A stretch of DNA of 7,882 nt from Candidatus Heimdallarchaeota archaeon (GTDB taxonomy: Archaea > Asgardarchaeota > Heimdallarchaeia > Heimdallarchaeales > Heimdallarchaeaceae), in NCBI GenBank assembly GCA_016839985.1, contig JAEOTG010000209.1, forward strand, positions 1 through 7,882, read 5' to 3'. Positions 1-5,016 of the stretch are shown one piece after another (position 1 is the first letter of the stretch; every line of letters begins with the position of its first letter). The notes under the pieces are model-generated. The model saw only the letters and a list, made by a program, of their open reading frames with translations, did not search any database and was not told the DNA's origin. Made by a program: the position numbers and the translations under genes.

Positions 1-2
1 GA

Positions 3-26
3 ATGACAGGAAGAGGCGTAGGATAA
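3..26 (+). CDS. Possible last codons of an upstream gene (3' end only)
   Basis: Reading in the third frame gives the residues MTGRGVG followed by a TAA stop at 24-26. A weak hairpin and a T-rich run follow at once, as expected at the end of a transcription unit. A competing frame stays open until TGA at 59-61 (residues NDRKRRRINFRF and onward), but its stop falls beyond the hairpin and the T-run, so I prefer the first reading. Nothing can be said about function from seven residues. The true start lies outside the window, and the ATG at base 3 is not proposed as a start codon. Confidence 0.25.
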   Translation: MTGRGVG

Positions 27-49
27 ACTTTAGGTTTATACTTTTTCTT
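23..49 (+). terminator. Weak hairpin and T-rich terminator of the upstream gene
   Basis: ATAAAC (23-28) can pair with GTTTAT (34-39) around a 5-nt loop, followed by the T-rich run ACTTTTTCTT (40-49). The stem overlaps the presumed stop codon at 24-26, the same arrangement as the much stronger terminator at 3856-3887. The stem is short and A/T-rich, so it is weak on its own; in an archaeon the T-run alone could terminate transcription. Confidence 0.35.
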
Positions 50-149
50 AATCATGAGTGAAAATATTTCTGGACATTTATGTATTTATTCCAAGCTAAA
101 TTTAAAGAAATGAAACCACAGAAAAAAACTTAATGTGACTACACAAAAA

Positions 150-190
150 AAATCACTTTATAAGTGTCCAATACCACATTTACTTCGAAA
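150..190 (+). promoter_or_regulatory. Candidate archaeal-type promoter, probably giving a leaderless transcript
   Basis: TTTATAAG at 158-165 matches the archaeal TATA-box consensus and follows an A-rich tract, as a BRE element would. Its centre lies about 28 nt before the ATG at 190, the usual distance from TATA box to transcription start in archaea, so the mRNA would begin at or next to the start codon. Consistent with this, there is no Shine-Dalgarno sequence before ATG 190. The box sits within a 13-nt inverted repeat (CACTT-TAT-AAGTG, 154-166), which might be an operator. TATA-like strings are frequent in such A+T-rich DNA, so position is the main argument. Confidence 0.45.
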
Positions 191-591
191 TGTCTAGTAA
201 TAGAAATGTATACATTATCAAAGGTGTTACTGCTTTTTTGATTTTGTTAGCAGGTGTGGGATTCTTTTTAGCATTTAATAATGGATTATTTGATGCATCC
301 TTTCCTTGGATACTTGTAGCTATAGCAGGAGGAGTAATTGTTTTAATTTTATCAGGAATCATGCTTTTACCAAGAGCTAGAGTACAAAAACCTACTAGAG
401 CTTATCTAAATATTGAAGAAAATTACAAGAATTTCAAAGATTTAGATATAGGGAGGCAAAACAAAGATTTTGTTCCATCAAAAAAATATGAACAAAATAG
501 AATTAATGAAACCAAATTCTGTGATTATTGTGGTATGGTCTTAGAAGAAGATGTCTCTTTTTGTATAAACTGTGGAAATAAGATAGAATAA
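190..591 (+). CDS. Small two-TM membrane protein with a C-terminal zinc ribbon
   Basis: This 133-aa protein has two hydrophobic stretches, at about residues 13-29 and 39-60, separated by a short loop containing Asn and Asp. A polar, Lys/Arg-rich linker (about 61-108) follows, then a treble-cysteine-pair module at the C-terminus: C111, C114, C125 and C128 in the spacing CX2C-X10-CX2C, ending NKIE. That is the pattern of the short zinc-ribbon domains found in many archaeal and some bacterial membrane proteins. With an even number of membrane spans and a basic residue cluster after the second span, the ribbon probably faces the cytoplasm. The ATG at 190 is supported by the TATA-like box 28 nt upstream and by the absence of an earlier start. 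The gene ends 118 nt before the preferred start of the ABC ATPase. No specific function is recognised; a regulatory or assembly role for the neighbouring exporter is only a guess from position. Confidence 0.8.
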   Translation: MSSNRNVYIIKGVTAFLILLAGVGFFLAFNNGLFDASFPWILVAIAGGVIVLILSGIMLLPRARVQKPTRAYLNIEENYKNFKDLDIGRQNKDFVPSKKYEQNRINETKFCDYCGMVLEEDVSFCINCGNKIE

Positions 592-635
592 TATTTTGAA
601 TTACAGAAGATTATTCAGATTAAAAAATGATACGC

Positions 636-664
636 TATTCTCACTATATGAGAATATTTATAAA
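636..664 (+). promoter_or_regulatory. Candidate operator and TATA box for the ABC transporter genes
   Basis: A perfect inverted repeat with 8-bp arms, TATTCTCA (636-643) and TGAGAATA (649-656), surrounds a 5-bp spacer (CTATA). It directly abuts TTTATAAA (657-664), a good archaeal TATA-like box. Transcription would then begin near 685-690, giving a leader of about 20 nt before ATG 710. A dimeric winged-helix regulator bound to the repeat would overlap the BRE region and block TFB/TBP binding, or recruit them. A few 8-bp inverted repeats are expected by chance in a window of this size and composition, so the exact juxtaposition is what makes this credible. Confidence 0.45.
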
Positions 665-709
665 TGTTCTTGTACGGTTAAATGTTCAGAACAAAAATCA
701 GTGAATATA

Positions 710-1459
710 ATGTTAAAATCTGAATATAAAACTGAATTACCTGCAGACTATGAAGACATAATTATAGAAGCTCAAAATCTGTCTAAAATTTATAACAATT
801 CTCAAGTTGAGACTATAGCATTGCAAGATGTTGATCTTGTAATTAAGGCAAGTGCATTTGTAGCAATTTTAGGACCCTCAGGAAGCGGTAAATCAACCCT
901 TCTAAATGTGTTAGCTGGTTTAGATCAACCAACAAAAAAAGAAAATCAGTTATTAGAGCTTAATAATTTTAATATCTTAGGAAAAACAGAAAGTACATTA
1001 GCAGAATTTAGAGCAAAAAATGTTGGATTTGTACTCCAGTTTTTTGGTCTTCTTCCAACTTTAACTGTTTTGGAGAATGTTATAATGGCAGGTTATTTTG
1101 GTGGAATTAATGCAAAAAAAAGGAAAGAGAAAGCTCTTGAATTACTTTTCTTAGTTGGATTAGAGGATAGAGTAAACCATCTCCCTTCTCAACTATCAGG
1201 AGGTCAAAAACAGAGAGTAGCAATAGCTCGCGCACTTGTTAACTCTCCAAAAATTTTGTTTGCAGACGAACCTACTGGTAATTTAGATTCTGTTAGTGGA
1301 AAAGAAATTCTCGAATTACTTCAAAAATTAAACCAAGAACAGGGGATCACTATTGTTATGGTGAGTCATGATCCAAGAGTTTTAGATTTCTGTACTGAAG
1401 TGATTAAAATCGAGGATGGTCAAATAATTTCTCACGAAACTAATGGGAACTTATCTTGA
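710..1459 (+). CDS. ABC transporter ATP-binding protein, MacB/LolD type
   Basis: This is the nucleotide-binding subunit that would hydrolyse ATP on the cytoplasmic face and drive the FtsX-type permease encoded next. From ATG 710 it is 249 aa, somewhat longer than typical for MacB/LolD-type subunits. It carries the full motif set: Walker A GPSGSGKS (55-62), Q-loop in VLQFFGLLP (Q110), signature LSGGQKQR (162-169), Walker B ILFADEP (182-188), D-loop GNLDS, and the H-loop SHD (H220). The stretch VGFVLQFFGLLPTLTVLENV is diagnostic of the MacB/LolD/FtsE group. The frame stays open back to a TTG at 596, which would add 38 residues (three Cys, no family similarity that I can see) and run through the candidate promoter at 636-664. 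I therefore prefer ATG 710, or GTG 701 three codons earlier; none of these has a clear Shine-Dalgarno sequence. The stop codon overlaps the ribosome-binding site of the permease, so the two are translationally coupled. Confidence 0.93.
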   Translation: MLKSEYKTELPADYEDIIIEAQNLSKIYNNSQVETIALQDVDLVIKASAFVAILGPSGSGKSTLLNVLAGLDQPTKKENQLLELNNFNILGKTESTLAEFRAKNVGFVLQFFGLLPTLTVLENVIMAGYFGGINAKKRKEKALELLFLVGLEDRVNHLPSQLSGGQKQRVAIARALVNSPKILFADEPTGNLDSVSGKEILELLQKLNQEQGITIVMVSHDPRVLDFCTEVIKIEDGQIISHETNGNLS

Positions 1460-1472
1460 GGTGATGAAATTG
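1458..1472 (+). promoter_or_regulatory. Shine-Dalgarno sequence selecting a TTG start for the permease
   Basis: GAGGTGAT (1458-1465) matches eight bases of the anti-Shine-Dalgarno sequence and begins inside the ATPase stop codon (TGA 1457-1459). Eight nucleotides separate GAGG from TTG 1470, exactly the spacing between GAGG (4068-4071) and ATG 4080 at the nucleotidyltransferase gene. The alternative ATG 1464 lies inside the SD sequence, and ATG 1443 lies upstream of it, so neither could use it. Confidence 0.5.
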
Positions 1473-3857
1473 ATTATTCTTAAAATTTTACGTGATTTTA
1501 ATAAGAGGAAACTAAGAACCACATTAACTGTATTAGGATTAGCTATTGGTGTGTTTAGCATAACAGGTTTTATGATTACTTCAGATAGTATAATTGAATC
1601 TGTTAAGTATGATTATGGTTTAAACAGCGCAGATTTCGAAATAATGTTTGATTATGAATCAATCAATACTTGGGATGATGAATATTTATCAGATGTTCCA
1701 ATCTTAGAAGACTATGAACCTTCATTTCAATATTCTACTTCATTCGAGATTAATTCTGAAATGCAAAATTCAGTGTTGAAAGGTGTTGATATACAAAGAA
1801 TAGCAAATTTAACTTCACTTGCTGGTGTCTTTATAGTAGAAGGAGTATTGCCTGAAGAAGGGAAAAATGAAATTCTTTTTGATTTTTCTGCTGCTGAGGA
1901 ATTTGATGTTCAACTAAACAGTACTCTAGATTTCAAATGTATTGATGAAGAAGGAAACGTGAAAAAAGTCGACTTAAGAATAGTAGGTTTTGCACGCAAT
2001 CTCTATACTCCAAGTTATACCTTTGAAGCTCAATTACAAATGTGGATAAGTATTGATTTACTTCAAACACTTCTTGGAAAAGAAGATATTGTAACTAGTG
2101 TATTTGTGAAACTTATTGAAGTAGATCATATACCCATAGAATCTGAAAAAATCAAAACGATTCTAGTGAATGAGGGATTAGATATCTTTGCGACAAATTA
2201 CTTTACTTTAGAAAATGATTGGAGAACTTGGTTACTTGGACTTATAGGAGCTATCATCACTTTAATGGGTGTTTTTAGTTTAATTGCTGGAGGAATACTG
2301 TCAGCTAACACTATTCAAATGGCAGTAGCTGCTGAAAAAAAGGATATTGCTTTGTTAAAAGTTATTGGAGGGAGAAAGAAACATATTCTTTCTATTTATC
2401 TATTAGAAGCAACAATTTTTGGAATTTTAGGTTCTGTAATAGGTATTGCTCTTTCTTTAGGTGCATCCAATATATTAGTAAAGCTAATAATGGGACCATT
2501 CAACGTTGGCACTTTTATCTTTAAAGTAACATCTTTGTCAATAATATTAGGAATAGTAACACCCATAGTTACTTCTATATTATTTGCTTTACCAACAATT
2601 CTTCGAACATTAAAAATCTCTTCCATGGAAGCATTTAGAGATCCTCCTTTGAAGAACAAGATTAGTAAAACCAAAGTAATGGAAAAAACAGTAATCTGGA
2701 AATACAGTTTGAGAAATCTGTTTAGAAACAAGAAAAGAACTGTAATGAATATTCTAATGTTATCTCTAGCTATTGCCTTGGTAGTTTCAATTACAGCTGC
2801 TAGGAATAGTTACCTAAAAGGAGTTGATGAAATGTACGACAGTCAACCAACTGACATATCCTTATATCTTCCAGAAACAGACTTAACAGAAGTTAAATCA
2901 ATTATAGATAGCTATACAACTACTCATTATACTAATGAATTCAAAGCCATTCATTATATCCGATGGTATTGGGCAGGTTATAACGACACTAGTTGGGGAA
3001 TTCACATGTATATTGCACTTTTAGGTGTATTCACAAATGATACTATACTAGAGTCATATAAATTGGTAGAAGGACGATTATTAACACCAGCAGATGATAA
3101 CACCAACAATATAGTTGTTACACGACTCTTTATTGAAAAACACTCTGGGATGGGATTTGAATTAGGTAAGAAGATTGAATTTGAATCGAATAAGGAATTC
3201 AGAAATTTTACTATCGTTGGAATAATTGAAGATCTACAACAAAATGGACATGTGATGTACATTCCAATGAGCACAATGAACGATTTTTGTGGTATTAACA
3301 ACATTGTGAATACTATTTATCTTGAACTTGAAGATATTGCTTTAGAAGAAGAAATAACTAGTGACATTAAGAAATATGATGAAATAGTTGCTAGAGCTTG
3401 GCACGTAGAAGGTACTAGGAAAATAAAAGAATTATTCGAAAAACAGATGAATTTTGTATTAAGTATTTTTACTATAGTAGTTGTATTTGGGATTATCATA
3501 GCTTTTCTTGGTGGAATGAACTCTTTCACTATGTCAGCATCAGAAAGACAAAAAGAGATTTCTCTTCTGAAACTGATAGGTTCAAAACCAAGCTGGATAA
3601 TGTCATCTTTCCTAATTGAAGGAGCGTTCATAGGAGTAATAGCAAGTGTAATAGGAAGCTTAATACTAGGAGTTATCTTGGGAGTCTTGATTATAAAAAT
3701 AGTATCAATTACCTACTTACTATGCAGTTTTGTTTTGACACCTACTGATGTGATGATAGGAATAACTATCGGTCTTATAATAGGTATATTAAGTACCATC
3801 TATCCAGGAATCAAAGCTTCAAAAACTAATGTAGTTTCAGCCTTACAATATGAATAA
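1470..3857 (+). CDS. ABC transporter permease, duplicated FtsX/MacB type
   Basis: This membrane subunit partners with the preceding ATPase. From TTG 1470 it is 795 aa; the frame stays open to ATG 1443 (804 aa), which overlaps the ATPase gene by 17 nt. The Shine-Dalgarno position decides for 1470. It is two fused FtsX units, each with one membrane segment, a large extracytoplasmic domain and three more segments. Predicted spans lie at about 17-37, 257-281, 306-336 and 356-381, then 425-444, 662-683, 713-741 and 759-779. The extracytoplasmic domains cover roughly 38-254 and 445-659. Each unit carries the cytoplasmic coupling motif after its second span: EKKDIALLKVIGGRKKHI (289-306) and ERQKEISLLKLIGSKPSWI (692-710). 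The C-terminus YPGIKASKTNVVSALQYE is a standard FtsX ending. This 4+4 arrangement is usual in single-membrane organisms, where such pairs export lipids, peptides or drugs, or transmit force. The substrate cannot be told. No MacA-like adaptor gene lies nearby. Confidence 0.92.
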   Translation: MIILKILRDFNKRKLRTTLTVLGLAIGVFSITGFMITSDSIIESVKYDYGLNSADFEIMFDYESINTWDDEYLSDVPILEDYEPSFQYSTSFEINSEMQNSVLKGVDIQRIANLTSLAGVFIVEGVLPEEGKNEILFDFSAAEEFDVQLNSTLDFKCIDEEGNVKKVDLRIVGFARNLYTPSYTFEAQLQMWISIDLLQTLLGKEDIVTSVFVKLIEVDHIPIESEKIKTILVNEGLDIFATNYFTLENDWRTWLLGLIGAIITLMGVFSLIAGGILSANTIQMAVAAEKKDIALLKVIGGRKKHILSIYLLEATIFGILGSVIGIALSLGASNILVKLIMGPFNVGTFIFKVTSLSIILGIVTPIVTSILFALPTILRTLKISSMEAFRDPPLKNKISKTKVMEKTVIWKYSLRNLFRNKKRTVMNILMLSLAIALVVSITAARNSYLKGVDEMYDSQPTDISLYLPETDLTEVKSIIDSYTTTHYTNEFKAIHYIRWYWAGYNDTSWGIHMYIALLGVFTNDTILESYKLVEGRLLTPADDNTNNIVVTRLFIEKHSGMGFELGKKIEFESNKEFRNFTIVGIIEDLQQNGHVMYIPMSTMNDFCGINNIVNTIYLELEDIALEEEITSDIKKYDEIVARAWHVEGTRKIKELFEKQMNFVLSIFTIVVVFGIIIAFLGGMNSFTMSASERQKEISLLKLIGSKPSWIMSSFLIEGAFIGVIASVIGSLILGVILGVLIIKIVSITYLLCSFVLTPTDVMIGITIGLIIGILSTIYPGIKASKTNVVSALQYE

Positions 3858-3887
3858 GGGATTGAATCATATTTTAATCCCTTTTTT
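3856..3887 (+). terminator. Strong hairpin terminator after the transporter genes
   Basis: AAGGGATT (3856-3863) pairs perfectly with AATCCCTT (3876-3883). The stem can extend inward by G·U, A-U and A-U pairs (3864-3866 with 3873-3875) to 11 bp with a 6-nt loop. The run of six T at 3882-3887 follows. The stem begins in the permease stop codon (TAA 3855-3857). This has the form of a bacterial intrinsic terminator and would also work in archaea through its T-run. It separates the transporter cluster from the nucleotidyltransferase-uvrA pair. Confidence 0.75.
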
Positions 3888-3935
3888 ATCTGATATAGAA
3901 GATTTTCTAGAGATAAACTAATTCTATTCACCTAA

Positions 3936-3953
3936 ACCGGAATACCGGAATAC
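3936..3953. repeat. Short tandem repeat, ACCGGAAT x 2.25
   Basis: ACCGGAAT occurs twice head-to-tail (3936-3943 and 3944-3951), followed by AC, a period-8 run of 18 nt. Its two CCGG cores stand out in the otherwise A+T-rich intergenic region. It lies just upstream of the candidate promoter of the second cluster and could be a binding site for a regulator with direct-repeat geometry. It may also be a simple slippage product. Confidence 0.4.
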
Positions 3954-3955
3954 AG

Positions 3956-3986
3956 TAATTCATCGAATTAATGTTTTAAAAATATA
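3956..3986 (+). promoter_or_regulatory. Candidate promoter of the nucleotidyltransferase-uvrA pair, with flanking palindrome
   Basis: A perfect inverted repeat TAATTC-ATC-GAATTA (3956-3970) lies three bases before the TATA-like stretch TTTTAAAAATATA (3974-3986). If this is an archaeal promoter, transcription would start around 4005-4010 and leave a leader of about 70 nt containing the inverted repeat at 4016-4040 and the Shine-Dalgarno sequence. The placement of a palindrome directly upstream of the TATA box parallels 636-664, although the sequences differ. Weak promoter-like strings are common at this base composition. Confidence 0.35.
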
Positions 3987-4015
3987 CATCAAGTAAACAA
4001 TTAACCAGTTTGTAC

Positions 4016-4040
4016 TTACACAAGAAAAAATCCTGTGTAA
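4016..4040. repeat. Imperfect inverted repeat in the leader (operator or mRNA hairpin)
   Basis: The arms TTACACA (4016-4022) and TGTGTAA (4034-4040) are perfectly complementary. Allowing one mismatch (4023 with 4033), they extend to 10-bp arms around a 5-nt A-rich centre. The element lies 40-64 nt before the start of the nucleotidyltransferase. It could be an operator just downstream of the transcription start, or form a hairpin in the mRNA leader. Nothing shows which. Confidence 0.4.
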
Positions 4041-4067
4041 AATACATACAAACATCATAAAAACATT

Positions 4068-4071
4068 GAGG
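4068..4071 (+). promoter_or_regulatory. Shine-Dalgarno sequence for the nucleotidyltransferase
   Basis: GAGG, extended as TTGAGGATG, lies eight nucleotides before ATG 4080. The match and spacing support this ATG as the start and show that this organism uses Shine-Dalgarno initiation for at least some genes. Confidence 0.65.
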
Positions 4072-4079
4072 ATGCAAAA

Positions 4080-5015
4080 ATGGTTAGTAATTTAGAAATA
4101 AAGAAAAGATTTGATGATGCACTTGATACATTTGTAGATTTCATCAAACAAGATAAAAGTATAAACGCAGCGATGTTGTTTGGTAGTTTGATAGAAGGAA
4201 ATGTTTGGGAAAAATCAGATGTTGATTTATTATTAATTAGCAATGATGAAAGAACACCGTATAAATTCTACTGGTTAGATCAGGATAATCTTAATTTTCA
4301 AATAACTTTGTATTCGAGAACTAGATTCAAGAGAGAATTTGAACGAGCTTTATCTGGTTCATGGTTTCAGCACATGATTAATACTAGCAAGATATTATTT
4401 TCCAATGATGAAACCATAAATGAGTATATCTTACAAGCACAATCACCAGGAAAGAGAGATGTAGAATTACAAATACTATATGTCATAGCTATGGTGATAG
4501 GTGATTTAGAAAAAGCTGAGAAATTTCTATTTCTAAAAAAAGATGTAGCTCAAAGCTACTTGTTTATTACAAGATTACTAGATAATTTAGCTCAAATAGA
4601 AGTTTTATTGAATGGAGAAGTGCCTGGAAGAGAAGTTATCGAACAAGCTATGAAATATAATCATGAGTTTTTCAATTTTATTTTTACCAGTGTAATAGTC
4701 GAACAAACAAACATGGAAAAAATGGGTAAAATAGTAGGTCGAATTCGAACTTATCTAGAAGTAAGAACAGAGATTATCTTTAAACCAATCATCGATTATT
4801 TTAGAACAGAACAAGATGTTCGAACAATTTCGGATTTAACAATTCATCTGAATAAGATGATGCCTACTAGTTGGTGGGAGATAGCATCTTTAGCCTATTG
4901 TCAATGGTTAATGGAGCAAGGTTATTTAGAGAGATTTGCCCAACCTGTCAATTTAACTTCAAAGAGTTATATTCAGGCTAATGAGATTGCTTATATTTTC
5001 AATAAAGATGATTAA
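4080..5015 (+). CDS. Nucleotidyltransferase-fold protein (MNT/ANT-like) with helical C-terminal domain
   Basis: The 311-aa product starts with a helix (about 1-27), then the polymerase-beta-type nucleotidyltransferase motif: strand AMLFGS with G35-S36, and SDVDLLLI with D47 and D49. These are the glycine-serine pair that positions the nucleotide and the first two metal-binding carboxylates. The next core strand reads NLNFQITLYS (71-80). By comparison with kanamycin nucleotidyltransferase, whose third acid lies in KVEVNF, that position appears to be Gln74 here, so catalysis may be altered or lost. The remaining sequence (about 120-310) is mostly helical and ends with Trp-rich segments (TSWWEIASLAYCQWLMEQGYL), resembling the helical half of aminoglycoside-modifying nucleotidyltransferases, though longer. 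Enzymes of this fold transfer NMP to drugs, proteins or RNA; the substrate here is unknown. The start is fixed by a Shine-Dalgarno sequence, and the gene runs directly into uvrA, implying co-translation and a shared function. Confidence 0.85.
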   Translation: MVSNLEIKKRFDDALDTFVDFIKQDKSINAAMLFGSLIEGNVWEKSDVDLLLISNDERTPYKFYWLDQDNLNFQITLYSRTRFKREFERALSGSWFQHMINTSKILFSNDETINEYILQAQSPGKRDVELQILYVIAMVIGDLEKAEKFLFLKKDVAQSYLFITRLLDNLAQIEVLLNGEVPGREVIEQAMKYNHEFFNFIFTSVIVEQTNMEKMGKIVGRIRTYLEVRTEIIFKPIIDYFRTEQDVRTISDLTIHLNKMMPTSWWEIASLAYCQWLMEQGYLERFAQPVNLTSKSYIQANEIAYIFNKDD

Positions 5016-5016
5016 A

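Noticed and set aside
54..113. 19-codon reading frame starting at ATG 54
   Set aside because: Very short, no ribosome-binding site, no recognisable composition, and it ends in plain A+T-rich spacer.
596..709. N-terminal extension of the ABC ATPase from TTG 596
   Set aside because: No Shine-Dalgarno sequence, no family similarity, cysteine-rich stretch, and the DNA contains a palindrome-TATA promoter candidate; ATG 710 or GTG 701 fits the family better.
2396..3631. Three antisense frames of about 100-110 codons within the permease gene
   Set aside because: They lie opposite a clear full-length FtsX permease, have no ribosome-binding sites or domains, and arise from its hydrophobic codon pattern.
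3936..3953. CRISPR-like or mobile-element repeat
   Set aside because: Only two 8-bp units with no spacers, and no transposase, integrase or target-site duplication anywhere in the window.
4036..4047. TGTAAAATACAT as the TATA box of the nucleotidyltransferase gene
   Set aside because: It would put the transcription start near the Shine-Dalgarno sequence at 4068-4071 and destroy its use; the stretch at 3974-3986 is better placed.
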